This document shows positions 1 to 7,921 of a stretch of DNA of 36,828 bases, piece after piece. Origin of the DNA: Candidatus Poseidoniaceae archaeon (GTDB lineage: Archaea > Thermoplasmatota > Poseidoniia > Poseidoniales > Poseidoniaceae); the NCBI GenBank assembly GCA_938075675.1, contig CALJHE010000030.1, positions 1 through 36,828 on the forward strand, in the 5' to 3' direction. The position numbers and the translations under genes are program-made. Every line of letters starts with the position of its first letter. Positions within the stretch are counted from its first letter, which is position 1. The notes beneath the pieces were generated by a model, which ran no database searches, was not told the DNA's origin, and saw nothing but the letters and a program-made list of their open reading frames with translations.

Positions 1-83
1 TGGAAGAAGGTATGCGAGTTGCTGCTGAAGAAGACCGCTTGGCACGAGAGAATCCAGACTTTGCTAACCCACAAATGGACTGA
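1..83 (+). CDS. C-terminal end of an unidentified protein (partial)
   Basis: An open frame enters from the left edge (codons in phase with position 3) and stops at TGA 81-83. Only 26 residues are visible: acidic, helix-prone, ending in ANPQMD. This is too little to assign a family. It reads in the same direction as the acyltransferase that follows after about 70 bp. A TATA-like box lies in that gap, so the two are probably separate transcription units. Confidence 0.5.
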   Translation, partial: EEGMRVAAEEDRLARENPDFANPQMD

Positions 84-121
84 AGTTGACAACAGTTCGT
101 CTTCCGTCTTTTCGATGCGTA

Positions 122-130
122 GTTTTATCG
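122..130 (+). promoter_or_regulatory. Candidate TATA box for the acyltransferase gene
   Basis: GTTTTATCG is centred about 27 nt before the ATG at 153. Archaeal transcription usually starts 24-27 nt after the TATA centre, so this spacing predicts a leaderless or nearly leaderless mRNA. Sequence inspection only. Confidence 0.4.
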
Positions 131-152
131 AGCGAAGAGCAGAGCGACAGAC

Positions 153-875
153 ATGAAAGCATTCCAATTGGTACAAACATTTGGCTCAATGGTCGTCATT
201 CTGGTCATGGCTTTGGTTTGGGGAGTTCCACTTGCTCCGGCAATCATGTACTATGACTGGGCTACGGGGTTGTATGATTTTCAAAGCGATTGGTTGAATG
301 CATTAGGTACAGGTCTGTCGATTTCGAGTTCTGTGATTGTCTACAGTTTTTCCTTACTTGCTTTTTCTGCAACACTTCAATTCATTCTCCACGTTCGTAT
401 CAAAGAGAAAACAGTAGTCCCCTTGGCTTCTTTCAGCACCATTCGTTGGGCGTTTTGCGGGCAAATTCTCCGCTCAACACAGCCGGTTTTACAGCATTTT
501 GTACCGTCCTTTGTTTCCAACATTTACTACAGAGTTTGCGGTGCTAAGATCGGTAAAAACACTCAAATTAACACGCATCGACTCAATGACCCTTTCCTCA
601 TTCGTATCGATGATGATTGCGTCATCGGTGGAGGAGCCACATTCAATGGCCATTTGGTCGAGAAAGGCCAGATGGTCTTCGCACCGATTCACATGCACAA
701 AGGCTCTCTGGTTGGAACGGGGGCTATTGTCCAGCCAGGAGTCACCGTTGGTGCCGATGCAGTGGTTGCAAGCGAAGCCTTGATTCCAAAATATCGTACT
801 ATTCCTGCAGGCGAAGTATGGGGTGGGCTTCCTGCTAAGCTGATTCGTTCCTCTTCAGCCCGCAATGACTCCTGA
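153..875 (+). CDS. Membrane-anchored left-handed beta-helix (hexapeptide-repeat) acyltransferase
   Basis: A 240-residue protein. The N-terminal half has two hydrophobic membrane segments (about residues 10-32 and 54-80). From about residue 128 come imperfect hexapeptide turns (GAKIGKN, DDDCVIGGGATFNG, GSLVGTGAIVQPGVTVGADA). It ends with the GGLPAKLIR motif typical of the last coil and cap in LbH acetyl- and acyltransferases. The family transfers acetyl, succinyl or acyl groups from CoA to sugars, amino acids or lipid precursors. The membrane segments suggest a lipid-linked or envelope glycan substrate, which is inference. The fold resembles the C-terminal beta-helix part of large adenylation/transferase proteins, so it could also be a split module of one. 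Its specific substrate cannot be read from the sequence. Confidence 0.75.
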   Translation: MKAFQLVQTFGSMVVILVMALVWGVPLAPAIMYYDWATGLYDFQSDWLNALGTGLSISSSVIVYSFSLLAFSATLQFILHVRIKEKTVVPLASFSTIRWAFCGQILRSTQPVLQHFVPSFVSNIYYRVCGAKIGKNTQINTHRLNDPFLIRIDDDCVIGGGATFNGHLVEKGQMVFAPIHMHKGSLVGTGAIVQPGVTVGADAVVASEALIPKYRTIPAGEVWGGLPAKLIRSSSARNDS

Positions 876-966
876 GTTCAAACTGTGCTCAATTCAATCA
901 CAGAGAACAGCAACCTATTCAAGCGGATTGCTTTACCTTGTCATGTACGCGTAGCGTATCGAGGAT

Positions 967-3342
967 GTGTTTCAATTGGGTGTCGAAAAATCTGCATACC
1001 GCCAACCAGTCACGCCACAAGGTCTCAAGGCCATCGAAAAGGGAACTTTGACTTGGCTTGACGATGACATGTACAACAACCTCAACACGGGTGTTCTTGA
1101 ACAATATTTAGAAGAAAAGAACCTCGAAGAATCGTTCGAAGTATCTCACTGGAGTACACCTAAGGTGTTCTATGGAATCGCCATTGGTGCAGTGTTTTCT
1201 GGTGTTACTGCCTATATCGGTTTGAAACTCGGTCTCGCTATTTCGGCAGCTTGGTACATCGCCTATCTTCTGGGCATGGCGCTCAAGTGGTCGCCATCCG
1301 AAGTCAACATTGCAACATCCGCTACCACGGGTGCGACCCACGCTTCGACCGGTTTCATCTTCACTTTCCCTGCAATCTTTCTGCTGGCTTCTGATCCGAA
1401 GTACTTCTTAGCAGATGGTCCACTTATCAGTAATGCGGATACGTTTAACTTAGCATTCGTGGGTATTGTTGCCAGTATGTTTGCTGGATTCCTTGGAATC
1501 ATGTATTTCATCATCTTCCGAAGAGTTTGGTTGGTCGAAGACCCACTTCCACTGCCCGGTTTTGAGGCCACGCTCAAGATGCTCGACATCGCTTCTGATG
1601 TTAACACCGGTGCGGTAGAGCATGCTCGTGATTCACTGAAAACCATCGGATGGTGGACCACCATTACCATGGGAGGGTTGTTCCTCGTCGAATACCCTCT
1701 GGTTTGGATGAATGGAAAGAAGTGGGCATTGCTTGACTTCTTGGCTGAAAAGGGCCACATTGGTGAATATGGTTTGGCCACTTTTTATTCGAAAGGCAAA
1801 ATCCATCAGCCCAGTGGAATCGATGAAGCGACCGGTGCATCTCTCAACTACACTGAATGGTCGGAAGGTACAGCTTGGAATCCATTTGCCTACACCTACA
1901 TTGGTGTGGCCTTGACTCCCTCCATGTTCGCTATTGGATGGTTCATGAAGACAAGAGTTGCGTTCCTTGTTAATCTCGGTACACTTGTCGGTTGGTTCTT
2001 CTTAGTTCCAGCCGTCGTTTACTTCAACTTCCCTATTTACGATGCGTCTCTACAGTCCAGTATACCGATTCAAGACTATGCTGCCGGAGGTTCTGCTTCG
2101 TTGCAAATGATTGCTTTCTCGAAGTCGGTTCGTACCATCGCTATCGGTTCGATTGTTGGTGGCGGTATGTTTGGACTTGCGAAAATGTGGAAGACCTTTG
2201 TGAACATCTTCGGCGACATTGGTTCCGCTCTCAAGGGTGAAGGCAGCCAAGAGTACATGGAAGGTAAGGGCTGGTACGAATGGCCGCTCAAACATATACC
2301 CATCTTCATGGGAATCACGTTCCTTGCTATGATCTTGATCTTCACCGTCGGAGGTTTCTCCGTACTCGCTTCACTGGTGTTTGCTACCGTTCTCATTCTC
2401 ACGACTTTCCTACTCGGAGCAATTGCCGTTCGTGTAATGGGTGAAACGGGGATTGAGCCTGTTTCTGGCACTTCATTCATCGTTCTCTTGATGTTGCTCG
2501 GTGTGTTCTTGAACGCACAAGACCTGTTGCAATTGAACACTCAAGACGCAGTTCTCCTCGGTCTAGTCGGTACCACAGTGTTTGGCTCGGCTATCTCCAT
2601 GTCCGGCACCGTCATCGGCGACTACAAGAACAGTCTCTACATCGGAAATCGACCCTACCACATCTCGAAAGGAAACATCATGGGAGTTATTCCAGGCGCT
2701 ATTATCGGCGCAGGTGTTGCGATTTTCCTTTCCAAGCAACTTGCAGACGGGACCATCGATTTGATGGCGCCCCAAGCCAATGCGTTTGCAACATTCTCCG
2801 TGATTTTTGCTGAGCGTGAAGGCGATTTGATTCTTCTCGGTCTCGGATTCTTGCTCGGAATGTTTGTGGAATGGGGTACTGGAATGGGTACATCATTCGG
2901 ACTCGGAATGTATCTTGACGTTCCTCACACGCTGCCAATGCTCATTGGCGGGTATTCCCGTGATAAGTGGGAAGAAAAGCGACTCACGCCGAAAATTGAC
3001 GCCATCAAAGAGAAAGATGGTGCTACTGCTGCGGAAAAGCAGCGTGCATTAATCCTCCTCAGCACCTTCATGGTCGCTGCAGGTCTTCTTACCGGAGAAG
3101 CGTTCTTTGGTACAGAGTCGAGTATTCTTTCGTTTATCGACTCACTTTGGATTTCTACGCCTGACAATGAAACTGGTACATTCTTTGGAATCGAACAATT
3201 CGCCTCATCCACTCAATGGTACATTGGCCGAATGATTGGATTCATTGGTCTCAATCTGGCAATTGGTGGCGGTATTTACTACCTGTTCAAGCGAGCTGGA
3301 GTCATCGGTGGAGAAAGCGTCGATGCTGTTCTTGAGAACTGA
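967..3342 (+). CDS. OPT family oligopeptide transporter
   Basis: A 791-residue multi-pass membrane protein. The first helices carry the glycine-rich OPT signature GVTAYIGLKLGLAISAAW (about residues 79-96). A later conserved stretch, MGETGIEPVSGTSF, and another, GMGTSFGLGMYLD, are typical of prokaryotic OPT proteins. The family (OPT/YSL) takes up small peptides or metal chelates, driven by protons, across the cytoplasmic membrane. The frame opens with GTG at 967. The first in-frame ATG is 1069, which would remove 34 residues of a hydrophilic N-terminus. A weak TATA-like CTTTA near 931-935 favours 967. The next gene, an EamA-type transporter, begins 11 bp after the stop, so the two are probably co-transcribed. 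Peptide uptake fits a heterotroph that uses proteins, but the true substrate is unknown. Confidence 0.88.
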   Translation: MFQLGVEKSAYRQPVTPQGLKAIEKGTLTWLDDDMYNNLNTGVLEQYLEEKNLEESFEVSHWSTPKVFYGIAIGAVFSGVTAYIGLKLGLAISAAWYIAYLLGMALKWSPSEVNIATSATTGATHASTGFIFTFPAIFLLASDPKYFLADGPLISNADTFNLAFVGIVASMFAGFLGIMYFIIFRRVWLVEDPLPLPGFEATLKMLDIASDVNTGAVEHARDSLKTIGWWTTITMGGLFLVEYPLVWMNGKKWALLDFLAEKGHIGEYGLATFYSKGKIHQPSGIDEATGASLNYTEWSEGTAWNPFAYTYIGVALTPSMFAIGWFMKTRVAFLVNLGTLVGWFFLVPAVVYFNFPIYDASLQSSIPIQDYAAGGSASLQMIAFSKSVRTIAIGSIVGGGMFGLAKMWKTFVNIFGDIGSALKGEGSQEYMEGKGWYEWPLKHIPIFMGITFLAMILIFTVGGFSVLASLVFATVLILTTFLLGAIAVRVMGETGIEPVSGTSFIVLLMLLGVFLNAQDLLQLNTQDAVLLGLVGTTVFGSAISMSGTVIGDYKNSLYIGNRPYHISKGNIMGVIPGAIIGAGVAIFLSKQLADGTIDLMAPQANAFATFSVIFAEREGDLILLGLGFLLGMFVEWGTGMGTSFGLGMYLDVPHTLPMLIGGYSRDKWEEKRLTPKIDAIKEKDGATAAEKQRALILLSTFMVAAGLLTGEAFFGTESSILSFIDSLWISTPDNETGTFFGIEQFASSTQWYIGRMIGFIGLNLAIGGGIYYLFKRAGVIGGESVDAVLEN

Positions 3343-3353
3343 GCGTGAAATGT

Positions 3354-4343
3354 ATGATTTCCTCTCCCAAGGCCCCCGTTTGGGTTTGGGGATTGTTGGT
3401 TGCTGCAGTATGTGGTGTTTCGAGCGCCGGAGCCTTATTCCAGCATGTTGATGCCGTTCCACCTTTGTTGAGGGCATCTTGGCGTCTGCAATTGACTTCG
3501 ATTGTGCTTGCTCCTTTCTTCTTCTATCAATGGCGCCAGCAGGATCAGGTGACGAAGAAAAAAATGTTTGAAAACAAGACGCTCTTGATTCTAACACTGA
3601 GCAGTTTTGCTCTCGCTCTCCACTTTGGGGCATGGGTTGCAAGTCTTGATGCAACATCATTGACCCATTCACTGTTGTTCGTCACCGCACATCCACTCAT
3701 TATTATCGTGGGTATGGGCGTACTCAGTACGTTTTACATCGGCTTTCGTCAGCCATCACGCCTTGAGGTTCTGGGCGCAATGATTGGATTTTCGGGGGCT
3801 GCAGTGACGCTTCTCGATCAAGGTTCTCAACAGGGCGGTCATACGGTGACTTTGTGGGGCGATTCACTGGCTTTCTTTGGTGCTGTGTTTGTCGTTGGCT
3901 ACATTGTGAGTGGTCGCATTTTACGGGAATGGATGCCAATTTTTCTCTACGCGTTTCCCGTAACCTTGTTGGCATCACTTCTTCTGCTCCCTGCTTCATG
4001 GCTCATGGAGCCAGAATTTGCGTCATTCGGGATATCGGGTTGGACTGATGCTGAATTTTTCCCATGGTTTTTAGCGTTGGCACTTATTGCAGGATTACTC
4101 GGTCACACGGGCCTCAATACATGCTTACGATACATCTCTCCGCTTGTCATTTCGACCAGTGTTACACTCGAACCAGTTCTCGGCTCGCTGATTGGTTGGG
4201 CGTTCTTTGATGCGGGTATTCCTGGCCGTTGGACATGGGTTGGTGGGCCGGTTTTGGTGCTAGGAGTGCTGATGGTAATCTACGGTGGTGTTGATGTTGA
4301 GAATACGAACACTCAAACACAGCCGTCGCTCGGTGAGGAGTAA
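3354..4343 (+). CDS. EamA/DMT-family transporter (10 TM)
   Basis: A 329-residue very hydrophobic protein made of two similar halves of about five helices, the usual drug/metabolite transporter (EamA) layout. Recognisable pieces are the first helix WVWGLLVAAVCGVSSAGALF, then a loop with RASWRLQLTSI, and in the second half GLNTCLRYISPLVISTSVTLEPVLGSLIGW, a form of the EamA signature in which the LEP triplet is strongly conserved. Such carriers export or exchange amino acids, metabolites or nucleotide sugars; which one cannot be told here. ATG 3354 is preferred over GTG 3345. It lies 11 bp after the OPT gene and 9 bp before surE, so the three probably form one transcript. Confidence 0.85.
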   Translation: MISSPKAPVWVWGLLVAAVCGVSSAGALFQHVDAVPPLLRASWRLQLTSIVLAPFFFYQWRQQDQVTKKKMFENKTLLILTLSSFALALHFGAWVASLDATSLTHSLLFVTAHPLIIIVGMGVLSTFYIGFRQPSRLEVLGAMIGFSGAAVTLLDQGSQQGGHTVTLWGDSLAFFGAVFVVGYIVSGRILREWMPIFLYAFPVTLLASLLLLPASWLMEPEFASFGISGWTDAEFFPWFLALALIAGLLGHTGLNTCLRYISPLVISTSVTLEPVLGSLIGWAFFDAGIPGRWTWVGGPVLVLGVLMVIYGGVDVENTNTQTQPSLGEE

Positions 4344-4352
4344 GGGGATTGT

Positions 4353-5336
4353 ATGTCGGACGATACAGGTTGGATATTGCTTACCAATGACGACGGTATT
4401 GAAGCGCCAGGGTTTCGACTGCTTGTTCAAGCTCTCAACGCTGCAGGACATAACCTCGTAGCATTCGCTCCGCATGCTAACAACTCTGCTGCCGGCATGC
4501 GAATCAACCTCGGAACGCCAATGGAACTACGTAAGCGTAATGATTTGAACACCGAATGGGGTCTTGATTCATCCCTTGGTGAGACCCGATTGTTCGAACT
4601 TGAAGGTACACCTTGCGACACAATGATCGTCGCACTCGACGGTGGTCTGGAGCACGCAGTGCCAGGTATTCACCCTCGACTGGTCGTGTCTGGAGTCAAT
4701 CTTGGGCCAAACATGTCGCAAGATTCGTACCACAGCGGCACGATGGGGGCAGCACGTGAGGCTGGACTGTACGGAATGCCTTCAATCGCCTCTTCGTTCA
4801 CGTCGTTTGACCCGGAAGGGATGGAATCATCGATTCAGGCGACGGTCGAACTCATTGAAGTGGCTCTACGCATTCTTCCGGTTGAACCAGTCAACCTTCG
4901 TCGACCCTCAGTTGATTTGTCTGCCACTCATTTGTCGCGTTGGCCGATTATTCCAGAACACCCGGCGTGGGAAGATGACCCAAAGGCGGCCCTACGTACC
5001 GCCTTCCAACAAGGTGAACTCATGTTGAATCTCAACGTCCCCCCGAGTTGGAACGGAGAAGTTTCCACCACGCGGCTTGGCATGCGATGGTACCGTGACG
5101 CCATCACTTTCAATTCTATAGATGGAGATGAAGCGGCAACATTTACCATCGGTGCATCATCAATCGACCACTCACCTGTAGCCCAGAGCGATTGCGATGT
5201 CGTCGAAGAAGGTAAGGCGAGCGTATCGTGCTTACCTGTTTGGCCTCAAACCCATCCTCTTGCTTTGGACGACAGGCTTCTTACATGGACGTTGGAATCC
5301 TGTGAAGGCGGATACCCTGCTTGGCTTTACGATTGA
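4353..5336 (+). CDS. surE: 5'/3'-nucleotidase SurE
   Basis: A 327-residue acid phosphatase of the SurE family, which dephosphorylates nucleoside 5'- and 3'-monophosphates with a divalent metal in the cytoplasm. The N-terminal motif LLTNDDGIEAPG gives metal ligands Asp13 and Asp14. The loop around ANNSAAG gives Ser45. SGVNLGPN gives Asn116, followed by the typical YHSGTMGAAREAG. The protein is longer than the usual ~250-residue enzymes; the extra length is mainly in the C-terminal third, which is hydrophilic with no second domain I recognise. The ATG lies 9 bp after the EamA stop. Its last 10 bases overlap the convergent trmY stop. Confidence 0.93.
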   Translation: MSDDTGWILLTNDDGIEAPGFRLLVQALNAAGHNLVAFAPHANNSAAGMRINLGTPMELRKRNDLNTEWGLDSSLGETRLFELEGTPCDTMIVALDGGLEHAVPGIHPRLVVSGVNLGPNMSQDSYHSGTMGAAREAGLYGMPSIASSFTSFDPEGMESSIQATVELIEVALRILPVEPVNLRRPSVDLSATHLSRWPIIPEHPAWEDDPKAALRTAFQQGELMLNLNVPPSWNGEVSTTRLGMRWYRDAITFNSIDGDEAATFTIGASSIDHSPVAQSDCDVVEEGKASVSCLPVWPQTHPLALDDRLLTWTLESCEGGYPAWLYD

Positions 5337-6001
5337 ACAAGATTGAGTTGTACGCCTTCATCGAGCAGAAAGTGGCAGATGCCAATGGCCATGTGGCCTT
5401 GCAACCACAAATCCCCAACAGACCGTTTGAGCATTTTTTCAGTGGGGATGTCTTCTGGAAGTGGCTTGTCATCGCTGACAACGAATCCAATGTCGAGCCC
5501 AGTTATGGAGAAATCACCATGCGCACCAGAGTAGTTTGAGAGGGGTTGACTCTTGGAGGGAATCGCTTCACCCTGCATCCATAATCGTGGCGCATTTGCC
5601 TCAAGACATACGATTGTCGTTTCCGACCACTCCGCCAAGGTATGGTTGATGTCTCCTCCGCCGTCAAAGATGCCTGATGATCGTTCAACCCATTGTCCAC
5701 GAGCTGGGATTGGAAGTTTCAGAACTTTGCCGATGTGTCCGGCGACGGCTCGTTCTTCAGCATGAACACCTTTGAGCAGTGAGCCTACAAACTTGATTCG
5801 ACGGCTCGGCCCTGGCCCTCCCATTAAGTGCAGAACGACTTCAGTATCGTGGCGTAAGCCGTGACTGGTCAGCATTGCAGCCATCAAAGCTCGTACAAGT
5901 ACGTCCATACGACCAGCACCGCCAGCCATGTCATTGAGAGGAAGTTTGCCTTGTGACATTGCACGATGTCCGATGAGCGCAAATCTTCGCATTGATTTCA
6001 C
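5327..6001 (-). CDS. trmY: tRNA (pseudouridine(54)-N1)-methyltransferase TrmY
   Basis: About 224 residues of the archaeal DUF358/TrmY family, a SPOUT methyltransferase that uses SAM to make N1-methylpseudouridine at position 54 in the tRNA T-loop. Supporting motifs are LNDMAGGAGRMDVLVRAL near the N-terminus, RRIKFVGSLLKGVHAEERAV in the middle, and a C-terminal SPOUT knot region with SITGLDIGFVVSDDKPLP and VGDLWLQGHMAIGICHFLLD. The open frame runs upstream into coaBC, but the conserved protein begins near VKSMRRFALIGHR. GTG 6001, just after the coaBC stop, or ATG 5992 is the likely start. It is co-directional with coaBC and separated by one base, so the two are translationally coupled. Its 3' end overlaps surE by 10 bp. 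Confidence 0.87.
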   Translation of the reverse strand: MKSMRRFALIGHRAMSQGKLPLNDMAGGAGRMDVLVRALMAAMLTSHGLRHDTEVVLHLMGGPGPSRRIKFVGSLLKGVHAEERAVAGHIGKVLKLPIPARGQWVERSSGIFDGGGDINHTLAEWSETTIVCLEANAPRLWMQGEAIPSKSQPLSNYSGAHGDFSITGLDIGFVVSDDKPLPEDIPTEKMLKRSVGDLWLQGHMAIGICHFLLDEGVQLNLVQS

Positions 6002-6002
6002 C

Positions 6003-7238
6003 TTAGACGCCACGTTCGACAAAGGTGCGAATTGCTTCACACAATTTTTGTTGGTTTTCAAGAATGAAGTGGCTTCCAAGTGAATCGACGAGGTATCCGC
6101 GAGGCTTGTCAGCCTTGCCCAAGTCTTCGAGTCGATTGGCGACAACAGCGGTCATACCAGCCTTTTCGATTTGCGCTGAAGCACGGTAAATCAAGTCTTT
6201 TTGTTTGATTCCAGATTCCAATTTGAATCCGATACGGACTGCGCCCTGGCAAGAATCACGAAGGGTTTCGATGTGCTTTTCACCTTCGACTAATTCGATG
6301 TTAAGTGAGCCTTGTTGACTGGCTAATTTCCCTTCTGCTGGATTCGAAACCAAGTAATCCAATACCGCAGCGGTGTGAATCCAGGCGTGAATATTGTCTT
6401 TGGCGAGTACTTTCAATTCTTTCAACATTTGATTTGGTTCTGGCGTTTTAAGAATCAGCGGTAACCACTTTGGAGCAGCAGTACTGGTGATGCCGGCAAC
6501 GCAAGTCACATCGTGACCGTGCCGATAAAGGTCATCTGCGAGTGCAAATCCAGTCGCACCTGAACTCGTATTCTGTACAAATCGAATATCATCAATGGCA
6601 GAACGTGTTGAACCCAAGGTGACGACGACGTCTTTACGGCCGGTTTTGTCCTTGTTCATGTGGTGAGCAAATCGCGCAACGATTTCTTCATGATGAGGTG
6701 TTTTCCTTTTCCCCTCTTCCTCTTCGCCCCAAAGCACTGAAATGCCGTGTTTTCGAACTTCGTGAACGATGTCATCTGTAACTGGATCTTTTGCCAAATC
6801 CACATGCATGCTTGGAACCATCATCACCGGACAATTCCTACTACGTGCAACGCTGAGTGCCATCATCAACGGGCCGTGCTGTAAACCGTGTACGAAACTC
6901 GCCATGGTATCTCGAGTCGCCGGTGCGACCAATACTCCATCAACCTGGTTCAGCACTTCCATATTGCCATCCCAGTCGGTAATCACTTCACCTTGAGTCG
7001 CCCATTCGACGGCGAGCGGAGTGATGATGCGTTGGGCTGAATGCGTCAATGCGACACGAACTTCTGCGCCGTGGCGGCGTAATTCACGGCCAAGTCTCAC
7101 CGTATCAACCGCAGCAATTCCCCCCGATACTCCGAGGAGAATTGTACGTCCTGCAAGGCTGTCGCCTCGCATTTCGACATCGGTATCTCGTATCGCCATG
7201 TGCAATGCCAGTATGGCCACCATCATGACTTCTTCCAT
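6003..7238 (-). CDS. coaBC: Bifunctional phosphopantothenoylcysteine decarboxylase/synthetase CoaBC
   Basis: A 411-residue fusion making 4'-phosphopantetheine for coenzyme A. CoaB ligates cysteine to 4'-phosphopantothenate and CoaC, an FMN enzyme, decarboxylates the product. The N-terminal half is CoaC: ILLGVSGGIAAVDTVRLGRE, the flavin-site VAPATRDTMASF and the loop VPSMHVDLAKDP. The C-terminal half is CoaB: VVTLGSTRSAIDDIRFVQNT, then SSGATGFALADDLYRHGHDV, the AAVLDYLV segment and GFKLESG. The PSMH loop has His where bacterial enzymes have Asn; as far as I recall this is normal in archaeal CoaBC. Several in-frame starts exist (7238, 7226, 7223, 7172). ATG 7172 sits closest to the conserved region, but archaeal homologues often have about 25 extra residues. 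It is divergent from the zinc-ribbon membrane gene at 7297. Confidence 0.9.
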   Translation of the reverse strand: MEEVMMVAILALHMAIRDTDVEMRGDSLAGRTILLGVSGGIAAVDTVRLGRELRRHGAEVRVALTHSAQRIITPLAVEWATQGEVITDWDGNMEVLNQVDGVLVAPATRDTMASFVHGLQHGPLMMALSVARSRNCPVMMVPSMHVDLAKDPVTDDIVHEVRKHGISVLWGEEEEGKRKTPHHEEIVARFAHHMNKDKTGRKDVVVTLGSTRSAIDDIRFVQNTSSGATGFALADDLYRHGHDVTCVAGITSTAAPKWLPLILKTPEPNQMLKELKVLAKDNIHAWIHTAAVLDYLVSNPAEGKLASQQGSLNIELVEGEKHIETLRDSCQGAVRIGFKLESGIKQKDLIYRASAQIEKAGMTAVVANRLEDLGKADKPRGYLVDSLGSHFILENQQKLCEAIRTFVERGV

Positions 7239-7296
7239 TGGACAAAGTATGCTTTTACGAGCAATGATTCAAACGCAATGGGGCAGTGGGGAGTGT

Positions 7297-7920
7297 ATGG
7301 CAGACCGTGGTGATGAAATGGTCATCGCCGGCATGCGGCCATATCAAATGGTTGACGATACCAATCCATACCTCCGACTGCACAGAGGAATCACGTTCGT
7401 GCTCTTCATCGACAGTCTTGTACTGTTGTTCATTGGCTCGCAATTTGGTGCCTATTTGCCGGATGGCATGTCCAGTATTGCAATTGGAGTTCTTGCAGGA
7501 TTACTGATCGCAGTCTGCCTTGCCTATCGTCGACGTTCGCCAGTTGCCTACTGGCCTGGAGCAGCTATCATTGGACTTGCAGGTGGCTTCTTTGGAATCA
7601 ATGCTTTGATGTCACTTTACGGTTTCATTATGGGTAGTATGAGTTTTCTCTTGTGGATTTTCTTGTTCACTTGGGCCACTTTTGGCTCCGCACGCCGTTC
7701 TTTATCTCACTTTCACCCCGCTTACAAAAACGCTTATTTTGGACGTTCAGAGAACTTTCAGCAAATTGAACTGGAACCTGGTGAAATGCTTGCAGCATGT
7801 CCACACTGTATGGCGATTTTAGCCATTCGACCTGATTTACTGAGCTCGAAGGACGAATGCCCATACTGCAGTTCATCCCTGGTGAGCGAACAACTGGCTT
7901 CCAAGTACGAGGAAGAATAA
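7297..7920 (+). CDS. Membrane protein with C-terminal zinc ribbon, unknown function
   Basis: A 207-residue protein I do not recognise. Hydrophilic residues 1-25 are followed by about four or five membrane helices: one near FVLFIDSLVLLFIGSQFG, then GVLAGLLIAVCLAY, AAIIGLAGGFFGINALMS and SMSFLLWIFLFTWATFG. A cytoplasmic tail holds CPHC (168-171) and CPYC (188-191), a four-cysteine zinc ribbon. ATG 7297 is chosen because GGGGAG at 7288-7293 precedes it and a TATA-like CTTTTAC near 7252-7258 would start transcription shortly before; ATG 7264 and 7249 are in frame upstream. It reads away from coaBC and converges on the GDSL gene with a one-base gap. A role as membrane sensor or assembly factor is only a guess. 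Confidence 0.75.
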   Translation: MADRGDEMVIAGMRPYQMVDDTNPYLRLHRGITFVLFIDSLVLLFIGSQFGAYLPDGMSSIAIGVLAGLLIAVCLAYRRRSPVAYWPGAAIIGLAGGFFGINALMSLYGFIMGSMSFLLWIFLFTWATFGSARRSLSHFHPAYKNAYFGRSENFQQIELEPGEMLAACPHCMAILAIRPDLLSSKDECPYCSSSLVSEQLASKYEEE

Positions 7921-7921
7921 G

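Noticed and set aside
6750-6850. CoaC loop with PSMH instead of PxMN taken as a lost active residue
   Set aside because: From memory, archaeal CoaBC proteins commonly have PAMH here, so it is a lineage form rather than a defect.
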